Assembly (NCBI GenBank): GCA_034432655.1
Contig: DAOUBP010000089.1
Coordinates: 1 to 53,192 of the forward strand
Source of the DNA: DAOUBP01 sp034432655
GTDB taxonomy: Bacteria; Chloroflexota; Anaerolineae; CG2-30-64-16
Direction of reading: 5' to 3'
DNA length: 53,192 nucleotides
Under the pieces are notes generated by a model. It was not told the DNA's origin and did no database searches. It saw only the letters and a program-made list of their open reading frames with translations. The position numbers were made by a program, and so were the translations under genes. Position 1 is the first letter of the stretch; each line of letters opens with the position of its first letter. Below, piece by piece: positions 1 to 8,571 of the stretch.

Positions 1-4
1 TGCC

Positions 5-74
5 CGCGAACGGGTGGCTCCCTATCGAGCGCGAAGCGCTGGCCCCCTATGGCCGCGAACGCCTGGCGCATTAT
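5..74. repeat. Degenerate 24-25 bp tandem repeat at left edge
   Basis: Three imperfect copies begin at 5, 30 and 54. Each has the form CGCGAA, then a G/C-rich CGYSTGGC-like core, then C..TAT, and a fourth partial copy (CGCGAG) begins near 79. Spacing is 25 then 24 bases. There are no unique spacers, so this is not a CRISPR array. The block coincides with the point where the minus-strand HerA-like reading frame stops looking like its family. Confidence 0.6.
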
Positions 75-2052
75 AGCCCGCGAGATGACAAAGGATGCCG
101 CTGGCCTCGGTACCCTTGCCGTAGTCCGGCAACACCTTTTCTTCGAGCTCATCCACAACGGCTTGCGCAAAGTCGGCAAGGCATGGACAGGGACGCCCCG
201 ACGAACCCTTGTCGTCGAGCCGCCAGCTGTATGGCGGTGCGCTGTACACTCGCGCCAACGCGGCTTCATAGATGGCGGGAAGCGGATCCCACATCTCGTA
301 GGCCGCTTTGAAACACGCCAACAGTCGGGTGATGTGGCCGCGCGCTGTTACGCCCGGAGGCACTTCAAACGGGTTGAACCGGAAGGGCAGGCCTTCCTCA
401 TCGCCCAGAGTGTATACGATGAGGTCCTCGTGAAGGCTCGGCTCAGCGCACAGATAGCGATACTCGTGACCAGTTGAAGGGTCAAGCACCAGGAATGGCG
501 TGCCATGATCCCGCCAGAGCTGGATCAGGAGGTGTAGCGCGAGGTTGCTCTTGCCACTCCCCGGAGCGCCCACCAGTAACGAGGGCTTCTCAAGGTCGCT
601 CAGACGTAGCTTGAAGTCCAATGCCCGCCCTTTGCCGACCAGCTCCGGAGCAAGCCGTTGACCGCGTTGATAGAGATAACCAACGCTGACCAACGCCTTG
701 TCCTCTGGTTTGTCCAGTGGCCGGAAGCGACGAGTGGAGGCCACCTCTGGGGGGATCACAAACGGGACATCGGCCGTGCTCAGCGCGCTGGTCTGGCCGG
801 CCTGGGGCATGATCGGCAGATGGAAGAGACCTGCTGCCTCCTGCGCTGTCACCAGATGCCGTAGCCGACGCAGCTTCGGATGGGCGACTGACTGTCCCCA
901 GTCGCAATGGGCAAGCCAGCGCAAGTTTTGCAGCGCATATGCCTTCTCTTCAGTTTCCACCGCAGCAAGGGCTACAGGCCGGAGCCATCCAAGCCCCGCG
1001 CCTTCGACTCCGGGGGTGGGCGACGACAGCGCCGCTCGCACAGCTTGTATCAAAGCCTCTGGCACCGGGCCATCTGCGGCCAACGAAACGCGCATCGTGA
1101 AGAGCTGGTCCTGCCAGGCCAACAACTGATCATAAGTATGCACGCCGCGTCTGGCACGAGTGACGATGAAATCGGTGATTCCCTGTGCCCGATAGGCACG
1201 CGCAAGCGACATGTTTTGAAGTAAAGAACGGTCGGCGCGAGAAGGCTGTTGAGTTACCTGACTTGCCTGGTCAAGCAAGTCAATCCGCCGCGTCCCCTCC
1301 TCGACGATCAGCCGAAACTGCTGCGCCAGGATGGCAGCCGGCTTCTGTTCCACCAGCACAGCTGGTTCCAAACAGAGGCTGAGAACCGCCGGTTGCTTTT
1401 GTCCCGCTAACGTTTCGATGAGTGTGAGCCAGGGATCCAGATAGCGGTCCGACCAGAAAGGATGGGGAATGTAATCTACGCCTGGATCAATGAAGCGGGC
1501 CGTGACGGGATTGGGATCAAGGCAGTCCTCGAATTTCCGCAATTCGACCACGTGTAAAGCCGAATCGTTCACGTGATGGAAGGTCACCTGGTGCAGCTCT
1601 GTCTCGTTGAGCGGAAGCGGGACATCGTAGTTGAAAAGGCTTTCGCTGGGAAAGAGCTGGTACAGGTGGCTTGCCAGCCGATCAGTCTCGCTCACTGCCT
1701 GGACGTAACTCTCGGCGGCGGCCCGGCACAGCAAATAGATGCCTACCTCCGCGCCCATGGTTGAGCGTTCAGGATGCGCCACAACATGCAGCGCGATTGC
1801 GCCGCGGCGTCCAGGATCATGCAAGGCCCGCAGAAAGATCACGAAGCGATGCAAGACCTGGGCCAGTTGCTGCTCCGGTGAGAGGCCGACCTCGCGAGCT
1901 ACCGGCAATGCTGGCACGCGAAAACCGCTTACGCAATGCACCAGTGCAGGCCTCGCATACGCTGACGGCCAGTCGCTCTGGTCGTAACGTAGAGCATCGG
2001 CCGCAAAGTAGTCCAGCTCATGATCGCTAGTGACGAAAGCCAGTTCAGACAC
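22..2052 (-). CDS. HerA/VirB4-type P-loop ATPase, 3'-truncated
   Basis: Cytoplasmic DNA- or protein-translocating ATPase of the HerA/FtsK/VirB4 class, 676 residues as read. The GTG start at 2052 overlaps the end of the SPFH gene by 8 bases; the open frame continues upstream but only inside that gene. A long N-terminal half without recognisable motifs precedes Walker A, GAPGSGKS, at residues 495-502. The stretch around 556-602, including FRFNPFEVPPG, resembles the region after Walker A in this family. The usual Walker B and C-terminal third are absent. After about residue 653 (TEASGIL) the sequence becomes arginine/glycine-rich and runs through the 24-25 bp repeats to a TAG at 22-24. The protein is therefore probably interrupted and unlikely to hydrolyse ATP as it stands. 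An assembly join at this point is an alternative. Last gene of the minus-strand locus inside the window. Confidence 0.7.
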   Translation of the reverse strand: MSELAFVTSDHELDYFAADALRYDQSDWPSAYARPALVHCVSGFRVPALPVAREVGLSPEQQLAQVLHRFVIFLRALHDPGRRGAIALHVVAHPERSTMGAEVGIYLLCRAAAESYVQAVSETDRLASHLYQLFPSESLFNYDVPLPLNETELHQVTFHHVNDSALHVVELRKFEDCLDPNPVTARFIDPGVDYIPHPFWSDRYLDPWLTLIETLAGQKQPAVLSLCLEPAVLVEQKPAAILAQQFRLIVEEGTRRIDLLDQASQVTQQPSRADRSLLQNMSLARAYRAQGITDFIVTRARRGVHTYDQLLAWQDQLFTMRVSLAADGPVPEALIQAVRAALSSPTPGVEGAGLGWLRPVALAAVETEEKAYALQNLRWLAHCDWGQSVAHPKLRRLRHLVTAQEAAGLFHLPIMPQAGQTSALSTADVPFVIPPEVASTRRFRPLDKPEDKALVSVGYLYQRGQRLAPELVGKGRALDFKLRLSDLEKPSLLVGAPGSGKSNLALHLLIQLWRDHGTPFLVLDPSTGHEYRYLCAEPSLHEDLIVYTLGDEEGLPFRFNPFEVPPGVTARGHITRLLACFKAAYEMWDPLPAIYEAALARVYSAPPYSWRLDDKGSSGRPCPCLADFAQAVVDELEEKVLPDYGKGTEASGILCHLAGYNAPGVRGHRGPALRAR

Positions 2053-3307
2053 CGAGCGCCCTCTTTGTTTCGAGATAGATATCCCAGATAGTAGTCTTGT
2101 CGTACCGATAAATCGTGGGGGCAAGAGCCACGTATTGGGCGCGGCGATCCTGCCCATCCACGTATACCTGGGGCGGAAACTCTGGCGCCGACCAGATGAT
2201 CTCCAGCTTGTGATCCGGCTCAAGCAAGAACACAAAAGTGTCAGACGACTCATGGGTTTCCTGCAGTTCGGCCGGAGCACGCTCGCGCATTACCGCGCGT
2301 TCCCATTTCAGCCGTTGCTCATGTGAAACCCTCTGCGGTATCTGCAGCGGCGGCCAGTCGCCGGGCTTGATTTGTTCGAAGGCCTTGGCGGCAATCTGCC
2401 CTGCCAGTCCGCCGGGTTGCCCGATTTCACGGGCCTGCGCGCCAGCCTGACCGAGGTCTCGCGCTACGCCACCCATGACCGAGTACACTTGTACCGGATT
2501 CAAGCCGGAAGCCATCAGGGCCTGCATCATCTGATCTGCGGTACGTGATCTGAATTCCAGGGCAGCCTTCGGCTCCTCCGATTCAATCAGCCTTTGAAAA
2601 ACCTCTCGATCCATCCCAGCGAACTGCAGGGCGATCTCGCGCCGGTCGCGCGCCTGTAGGATTCTGCTAAAAGATTGTTGTAATGACTCTGCTAACTTCT
2701 TGCTGCCCTTGATATCCTCCACATCCACAAGCGTTACAGTTAATCCAGTACTTTGGACCTTGGGATCAGCCATGATGCGCTGTTGGATGAGATTCTCGGT
2801 CGTTGCCACCAGCGCCTCCTCATAGGGCGTAAAGGGCAGGACCTGCCGGGCAGCCCGCAGAGCAGCATTGCGCACCGTGGTCAGAGGATTGCTGGTATGC
2901 CGCACCTGGCCAACAGACTGCCTGGTGATCTCCACCTGCACTCGAACCTGGTAATCTATCGTGACCCAGGAACCGTTCTGCCCAAACTTTGGATCGAAGC
3001 TGGGCATCTCTGCGACATCCAGGGCGATTTCGTGGCGCTTCGGTGATGACTCCACTTTGAGTTCCGGCGCGCCCTGCACATTCAGTTTCCAGAACAGCTT
3101 GCTTCGATGTTGGGCGCTTTCCTGGTCGTAAACGAAGACATCATTGAAGCCGACATCCACCAGGTAAATACGATCTGGCTGCATGTTGAGGCGATACAAC
3201 GCTAACAGCCCCAACGACAACACAGTAACCCAAGGATATGCCGGTTCAACCTGAGCTGCTTCAAACAGGCTTTCATCGTGAATGGCCCGATACTTTCTAT
3301 CTGCCAT
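2045..3307 (-). CDS. SPFH (stomatin/prohibitin-like) domain protein
   Basis: 420 residues. SPFH/band-7 proteins form oligomeric membrane-associated scaffolds. The sequence shows a short hydrophobic stretch near residues 25-42 (WVTVLSLGLLALY). A beta-rich segment follows, and then the typical pattern of a 'YQVRVQVEI' strand, 'PLTTVRNAALRAARQVL' helix and 'TGLTVTLVDVEDI' strand, leading into a long charged helix. The C-terminal 100 residues form a separate unrecognised domain. A strong Shine-Dalgarno site (AGGAGG, about 9 bases upstream) supports the ATG. Its 3' end overlaps the HerA-like ATPase, which suggests translational coupling and a membrane platform for that ATPase. The family call rests on pattern only, so a prohibitin-like fold is likely but the exact subfamily is unknown. 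Confidence 0.65.
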   Translation of the reverse strand: MADRKYRAIHDESLFEAAQVEPAYPWVTVLSLGLLALYRLNMQPDRIYLVDVGFNDVFVYDQESAQHRSKLFWKLNVQGAPELKVESSPKRHEIALDVAEMPSFDPKFGQNGSWVTIDYQVRVQVEITRQSVGQVRHTSNPLTTVRNAALRAARQVLPFTPYEEALVATTENLIQQRIMADPKVQSTGLTVTLVDVEDIKGSKKLAESLQQSFSRILQARDRREIALQFAGMDREVFQRLIESEEPKAALEFRSRTADQMMQALMASGLNPVQVYSVMGGVARDLGQAGAQAREIGQPGGLAGQIAAKAFEQIKPGDWPPLQIPQRVSHEQRLKWERAVMRERAPAELQETHESSDTFVFLLEPDHKLEIIWSAPEFPPQVYVDGQDRRAQYVALAPTIYRYDKTTIWDIYLETKRALGV

Positions 3308-3377
3308 CAGCGCTTCCTCCTAACTCACAGCACACTCGGCTCCTTATGTCGGAACAGGCTGCACCAGAAATGCGATC

Positions 3378-3677
3378 TTAGTCAGCGCTCTCCAAATGCT
3401 TCGACAGTTTGACATCCCAGATGAAGGGTATGACTGCCTTCGCCAAGCCGATGCCAACCAGCAGCATCAGAATGATCAATGCGAGAACGAGAACCAGCGA
3501 GAGCCATAGGGGGGGCGACAAGAAGACAACGGCAATCGCTCCAAGAACAACGCCTAGAAATACCGAAACAATGAGGATGCCAAACAACCAGCGCATCGTT
3601 TCGGCTTCGAAGCGGTTCCAACCCCTCGCCCATCGCCGCCCAGACGTGATGTAATTGATGCCTGTTTGCTCTGACAT
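3378..3677 (-). CDS. Small two-TM membrane protein
   Basis: 99 residues starting at MSEQTGIN. A GGAG site 9 bases upstream favours this ATG. An earlier in-frame ATG at 3716 overlaps the stop of the NACHT gene (ATGA) and would add 13 residues. Two hydrophobic helices lie near residues 30-54 and 56-80, separated by a short SPPLW turn, with a charged tail. No enzymatic motif is visible. Placed between a membrane NACHT NTPase and an SPFH-like protein, it could be a small membrane subunit of the same complex. Function not recognised. Confidence 0.65.
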   Translation of the reverse strand: MSEQTGINYITSGRRWARGWNRFEAETMRWLFGILIVSVFLGVVLGAIAVVFLSPPLWLSLVLVLALIILMLLVGIGLAKAVIPFIWDVKLSKHLESAD

Positions 3678-3712
3678 GCGGTTCTTCTCCTTCAGTTTCG
3701 TTGTTGCGTGCA

Positions 3713-6709
3713 TCATCCCGGGCGCACGTTTCGGGTTTGTTGGGTGTTCGCCGAATTGTCAGCCAGTTTCTGCCTGAGTTCACTGACCAGAGATGGTGTG
3801 AGATCGCCGGCAATGCGATCCAGCCAGGAATCCCTGTCAGCGGCCCGTCGGCTGCGACGCACAAACGCGTCTATCGCCACCGAACGCGCCTCAAAGCACG
3901 GATCTTGCAAGGCCGCCTCAATCCAGCGTTCGGAAACCTCATCATCCAACTCAGCAGCGATCTGGATCATTGACTGCAAGAGGCCGGGCGAGGGCTTGCC
4001 CTGTGCGCGCAACCAGTCGTAGATCCCGCCATAAACCCGCGCTGGCCATTTTCGGCCGTATCCCAATCGGCGGACTTCCAACCAATGCAGGATTCTGCGC
4101 CAGCGCGTACGGCTGATGTGCTGATACTCCAACAGATCGCATTCCAGTAAACGCTGGAAAAAGTGGCGATCGCTCTCGCTCCCTGCACCCGATCGAAGCT
4201 TGCCCTGTACGACTTGAACCGCCAACTCCTGGCGAGCGCCGCGTTCTTGTAGATAAGCCCTGAGTTGCTCGACAAGTTCATCATTCACTGGATGGAGAAC
4301 CAACGCTTCGGTCAAGGCGTTGCGAAGGGCAGGCGTCATGCCCACTGATCGGCGCATAAGGGCGCGCATAGTCTCAGCTCCCTCTTCGCCCCAGCGCGCC
4401 ACCGCCTTGTATGCTTCGGCGATCAGCGCCTGGGGCATTGTGGAAGATGGCGCTCTGGCATCCACAAGGGTCTTCAGAATGCGCCAGGTGCTGGTCGCAT
4501 ATCCTGCATGCCCCATCAGTTCGATAATTATAGCAAGCCGTTCGACATCCTCCGCAGTGCTGAGCCTGGCATGGTTGTAGGCCCGCGCCAGGGGCGCAGC
4601 AGCAACGATCCCCAGGGCGCGAATCGTTGCCGCGATATCCGGCGCAACCCTTCCTGAAATCTTGCCATTTGGGTCTGGCTTCGGAGCTGAACACGCCAGG
4701 TCAATGAGTATCTCCGCCGCTTTTTCAGTGCGAAGAGCCTCAAGCAAATGTAGCACCTGTGCGCGTGGTTCGACCTCCACGACTTGGGCCCGCAACTGGC
4801 ACCATCCCTGCTCGGTCAGGAGATGACCTGCCTCCCAGATGTCACGATACCAGCTCCTTGGGAGCCTCGGGAGCATCTCGCGGAGTGCTGCCACTAGCGT
4901 CGTCTGGTCCAGGTCATCCCACCATACCTGGACACGCTCTCGGATTGCATTGAGCAACCGTGACGCCAGGATTCGTTCCGTAGCGTAAACGCCCTGCTGA
5001 TAGAGCTGTAGCGCGTTTCGGTAGGGAAAGGTCTCTTGCACGCTTAGATCTACTTCCTTTGGCGTCATGAGGCCGACGGCGAATGTCAGAGTCTCTCGCC
5101 AATGAGCTGCCCAGGCTTCGTCGGGTGCGCCCTCTGACGTAGCGTTGTCGGTGATAGATCTACCCAGGCCCCGGCTGACGGCCGTTTCCCACAGCCGTTG
5201 TGACTCATCTGGCGGTCCGTGCTTGATGGCCTGAGCCAGATAAGTTGCCGCAAAGAAGGTCTGGAACACCGTGTGACAGAACCGGTAGCCTTTCGTATCT
5301 TCGTGCCAGGTAAGAATCCCTGTGACCTCCTCCAACTGCTTCTTTGCAGCCAACGCCTCACTATGCTCTGCTCGATATTGCTTCATCTCCATCAGGCGGT
5401 AAGCCAGTTTGCCCAGAATGCCGTCTGGATCCACCTCTACCGTTGGCTGTCTGGGAACTTGACCCGCTTCGTCGCGACGATGGCGGTTTGCCAGAGCCTT
5501 CAGGTACTCCTGATAAATGGTGGTACGATCTGTAGCTAACTGCACCGTGGAACGGGGATCAAATGCAAACGTGATGAGCCCCAGCAATAGCGGCTCGCTC
5601 AGGACCTCCCATACCTGCGGTTTGGATTGTGCGGTTGCATAGATGGTGTCCAACAATTGACCTGGAACACCGCGCGTTCGTTGCGGGCCAGATTGCCCCT
5701 CAAAGTATTGTTTGATGTATCGCCTGATCTGGCTTTCAGAGAATGGTAGAATCTGCCAGGTGGAGACCTGCATATCTGACAAAACAGGCTCCCGCACCGT
5801 AAGTACGAAAGGCGCGTTGCCGGGGTATTCCAGCATGAAGGCTCGGAGCGATTTTAGAAAAGTCTTTTGGGAACTCTCGTCCAGTTCGTCGAGTCCGTCG
5901 AAAATAGGGATGACCAGACGCCGATGCAACAGAGAAAGCACATTGCTCTCCTGGCAACATTGCCCCAAGAGGTTCACAATCACTTCAGCGCCTGGAGTAT
6001 TGAACTTGTGCACGCCACCCTGGAGTGTGACCAGGAACGGATACGGGAATCGGCGTTCATGGTCAGGCAACATCAGGCCAAGCCATGTCATGAAGCGCGC
6101 CCAGATTTCGATCAAACCCTTCAATCTGGGGTTAATGCGGTCATCTTCCACAGGAACGGACCGTTCCAGGAATCTCCATGCCATCGGAGCCCTGGGGGCA
6201 GCTATCTCCCACGCCAACCACTGGGCGAGTGCGCTTTTCCCGGATCCGGCCATGCCCCAGACCAGGACGCCGTCCTGTTGGTGGTCAACGGCATGACGTA
6301 GTACAGCGCGCGGTGCCCATCCTTCACCAGATGGTTCCGGTTCTTCAGAGGACCTAAGTCGTAACGAAGGCTCTACGAAATACTTGTCTATTGCCAGCTT
6401 TACACAGTCGGATGCCAGTCCTAATCCCATCCAGCGCGCAAGGTCTCTTTGTCGTTTGTTATGAAACGCCCTGTCTCTTTTCTCCTTCCGAACGCGCTGG
6501 AACTGTGATGCAATCAGCTTGATAACGGGTAGCACGAACAATGCTACAACAAGCCCCGTGAACACAATTCTTACGACACACGGACTAAGCTTCCTATCTG
6601 CGAAAAAGCTTGGCCAGATCCACGAGGCCAAAGCGATCGGCAAGGAAAGAACTTGGGCAATATTGGCCACGATCTGAAGCAAATCGCGACGGGTGTTTTT
6701 GTCAGACAT
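3713..6709 (-). CDS. Membrane-anchored NACHT-family STAND NTPase with HEAT-like C-terminus
   Basis: 998 residues from MSDKNTRR; an alternative ATG at 6751 would add 14. Two hydrophobic segments near residues 16-36 and 46-68 anchor the N-terminus. A NACHT module follows: Walker A GMAGSGKS at 152-159, an extended Walker B (IPIFDGLDELDE, about 267-278), sensor VLTVREP near 303-309, and the 'LPFSESQIRRYIKQYF' helix typical of NACHT winged-helix boundaries. The C-terminal 500 residues are helical and repetitive, of HEAT/Armadillo type. STAND NTPases act as ligand-gated oligomeric switches, and many bacterial members guard against phage. Here the protein carries no obvious C-terminal or N-terminal effector enzyme, so signalling through the membrane or through neighbours is more likely. 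The stop overlaps the next gene. Confidence 0.82.
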   Translation of the reverse strand: MSDKNTRRDLLQIVANIAQVLSLPIALASWIWPSFFADRKLSPCVVRIVFTGLVVALFVLPVIKLIASQFQRVRKEKRDRAFHNKRQRDLARWMGLGLASDCVKLAIDKYFVEPSLRLRSSEEPEPSGEGWAPRAVLRHAVDHQQDGVLVWGMAGSGKSALAQWLAWEIAAPRAPMAWRFLERSVPVEDDRINPRLKGLIEIWARFMTWLGLMLPDHERRFPYPFLVTLQGGVHKFNTPGAEVIVNLLGQCCQESNVLSLLHRRLVIPIFDGLDELDESSQKTFLKSLRAFMLEYPGNAPFVLTVREPVLSDMQVSTWQILPFSESQIRRYIKQYFEGQSGPQRTRGVPGQLLDTIYATAQSKPQVWEVLSEPLLLGLITFAFDPRSTVQLATDRTTIYQEYLKALANRHRRDEAGQVPRQPTVEVDPDGILGKLAYRLMEMKQYRAEHSEALAAKKQLEEVTGILTWHEDTKGYRFCHTVFQTFFAATYLAQAIKHGPPDESQRLWETAVSRGLGRSITDNATSEGAPDEAWAAHWRETLTFAVGLMTPKEVDLSVQETFPYRNALQLYQQGVYATERILASRLLNAIRERVQVWWDDLDQTTLVAALREMLPRLPRSWYRDIWEAGHLLTEQGWCQLRAQVVEVEPRAQVLHLLEALRTEKAAEILIDLACSAPKPDPNGKISGRVAPDIAATIRALGIVAAAPLARAYNHARLSTAEDVERLAIIIELMGHAGYATSTWRILKTLVDARAPSSTMPQALIAEAYKAVARWGEEGAETMRALMRRSVGMTPALRNALTEALVLHPVNDELVEQLRAYLQERGARQELAVQVVQGKLRSGAGSESDRHFFQRLLECDLLEYQHISRTRWRRILHWLEVRRLGYGRKWPARVYGGIYDWLRAQGKPSPGLLQSMIQIAAELDDEVSERWIEAALQDPCFEARSVAIDAFVRRSRRAADRDSWLDRIAGDLTPSLVSELRQKLADNSANTQQTRNVRPG

Positions 6710-6756
6710 GGCTCGTTCTCTTTCCCAGGTCTCTCTCGGATTTCCATTCATGCGAC

Positions 6757-6957
6757 CTATATCTCGATCTTCATCACTCGTTTTGCCCGCTTCTCAAACA
6801 CAGCTTGATCAAACATCCGCCGACCGGCGCTGCCGCTGCGGTCGCTGACGATGGCTACTGTGCGACGGTCCAGGATCTCGTGCCATTCCGGTAGATCAGG
6901 GGAACCCCTGAGACGTTCGTAGTCCAGATAACGCTTGTCAACGCCGATCCTTTCCAT
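6757..6957 (-). CDS. Small ORF, possible gene remnant
   Basis: 66 residues from ATG 6957; no family recognised. Plausible-looking coding sequence (KLIRTPIGRER) continues upstream of the ATG in the same frame as far as the TGA that ends the preceding gene at 6997. There is no ATG, GTG or TTG in that interval and only a poor ribosome-binding site. This could be the 3' end of a gene whose 5' part was lost, or a short protein with a weak start. It ends 5 bases before an alternative ATG of the NACHT gene and may simply couple translation. Confidence 0.4.
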   Translation of the reverse strand: MERIGVDKRYLDYERLRGSPDLPEWHEILDRRTVAIVSDRSGSAGRRMFDQAVFEKRAKRVMKIEI

Positions 6958-6996
6958 TCTCTCGCGCCCGATGGGGGTCCTGATGAGCTTCAGCCC

Positions 6997-8568
6997 TCAG
7001 GGAGTCGAACGGGCGGTCGAGATATAGATGCGCGGCCCGTCAACAGGTAGTGTCAGCCGCCGATACGGATTCGTGCGCACCAGGATGACCGTCCAGTGGT
7101 AAGCTCCGCTTGATACATGTGGAACGGCCGCGAAATCCACATCCAACCTGGTGTCCCTGAGAGCATTTGCCGCCGCTTTTGCTTCCTTCGGATCGCTCCC
7201 CTCACGCCACACCACGACCTCGTATAACACATCATCCGGGAGCGGCCCACTGGACCGCCATTCAAAAGTCGCCGAGCTGCTGGCGGTGAAATCAGGCGGC
7301 GGGCCCAAGAGGCTGATTGTCGGAAGGGTCGCCGTGGGCATAGGGGTGGCGGTTGGCGTGTTGGTGGCAGTAGGAGATGGCGAAACAACGCTGATTTGCC
7401 ATCTAAGCGCCAGACGCAGGGGCGGGACTGCTTGCCAGGCCGCCTTGCCTTCCACCACGGTGTACACTTCCAGTCCAAACTCCGCGACGCCGCTGGAAGC
7501 TGCATCAGACGGTTGCAGCACCACTGCCAGGCGCAGGTCTCCAGAAGAAGGTACTGACTGGATCCGCACATCGCTGCGGTTTGTGATCGGCAGCGGGAAG
7601 GGCGTCCCCGCGTCAACAAGCCGATAGCGGTATCGGGTGATCTCCTGAGCCGGACACCCCCCTGGTACCGTTGTGATGCCCGTCCAGGCGACCTCGATCT
7701 GATTCCGTTGAGCGGTGGCGGACGTGTTGAGGGTTGCAGTGATCAGCGGGTTGTTGTTCGGACCGGTTAGCAGAACCGCACAGGAGAGGGCTTTGACAAC
7801 CGGCGTTTCGGCCGGTGTGGGTGCGTGAGATGGCGTTGGCGTTGGGGCAGGTGTGAGGGTGACTGTGGGCGCGGGCGATGGGCTGGGCGTCAATGTCGGG
7901 GCCAGAGTCGGTGCAGACGTCGCGGTTGGCGTAGCGGTCTTGGTCGCTGCAAGAGCAGGAGCGACGGGCATCGCCGACGGTGCAGTGGCGCTAGAGTTCA
8001 GGCCCCTGACCACCAGATAGATGATGAGCACCACAACCGCCAATCCAACGCAACCCAGGAGGATCGGCCTCCATGGAACCTTTCGTTTAGGAGGGGGCGG
8101 AGGCGCCAGGCGCTCCACTGCCTGTTGAGCCAACGCATATTGCGGATCGGCGGTCAAGGCTTCCCGGTAGAAATCCAGCGCCTCGTAGGGCTTCTCGGAA
8201 GCCTCAGCCTGTTGCCCTAACTGGAAGCACACTTCCGCCAGACTGTGCTTCACAGCTGCGTCTTCGGGGAACTCCCCAAACGCCTGACGATAGATGACGA
8301 CAGCAGCCGCAAGATCGCCGGCCTGGCGAAGGGCGTCTCCTTCCTGCAACAGTTGCCGCGCCTGGGCAGCAAGCCGGCCGGCATGCGCTCGCGCGATCAG
8401 ATCGGGGAACTGATCGGGGTCTGCGTTTTTCTCTACATCGCTGTAGCACTTTTCGGCCGCCGCCAGCTCACCGGCGCGCAGGTGCACGTCGCCGGCCTGC
8501 AGGAGCTGCAGCAAGAAGCCGCGCATCTCGTCGATCAGGGAACTTTGGCCGGGATCGGAAGCCGTCAT
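6997..8568 (-). CDS. TPR - transmembrane - PT linker - Ig-like surface protein
   Basis: 523 residues in four parts. A cytoplasmic TPR region (about 12-155, with LRAGELAAAEKCY and QAGDLAAAVVIYRQA helices) is followed by a basic stop-transfer and single TM helix at 167-188. A Thr/Pro linker (about 205-257) leads to an outside region of two beta-rich modules separated by a second short PT linker. The RBS AGGAG lies 10 bases upstream of the ATG, inside the end of the preceding gene. The outside part is recognisably similar to that of the protein at 26851-28575: a Cys near the start, a '.EW.GI' strand, 'YRL...GTP', and a final 'YHWTVI' strand. The two are paralogues within one locus. Likely role: linking an extracellular event to cytoplasmic TPR partners. 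Ligand unknown. Confidence 0.75.
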   Translation of the reverse strand: MTASDPGQSSLIDEMRGFLLQLLQAGDVHLRAGELAAAEKCYSDVEKNADPDQFPDLIARAHAGRLAAQARQLLQEGDALRQAGDLAAAVVIYRQAFGEFPEDAAVKHSLAEVCFQLGQQAEASEKPYEALDFYREALTADPQYALAQQAVERLAPPPPPKRKVPWRPILLGCVGLAVVVLIIYLVVRGLNSSATAPSAMPVAPALAATKTATPTATSAPTLAPTLTPSPSPAPTVTLTPAPTPTPSHAPTPAETPVVKALSCAVLLTGPNNNPLITATLNTSATAQRNQIEVAWTGITTVPGGCPAQEITRYRYRLVDAGTPFPLPITNRSDVRIQSVPSSGDLRLAVVLQPSDAASSGVAEFGLEVYTVVEGKAAWQAVPPLRLALRWQISVVSPSPTATNTPTATPMPTATLPTISLLGPPPDFTASSSATFEWRSSGPLPDDVLYEVVVWREGSDPKEAKAAANALRDTRLDVDFAAVPHVSSGAYHWTVILVRTNPYRRLTLPVDGPRIYISTARSTP

Positions 8569-8571
8569 CGG

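Noticed and set aside
5..90. CRISPR array at left edge
   Set aside because: Repeats are degenerate and directly adjacent, with no unique spacers or cas genes.
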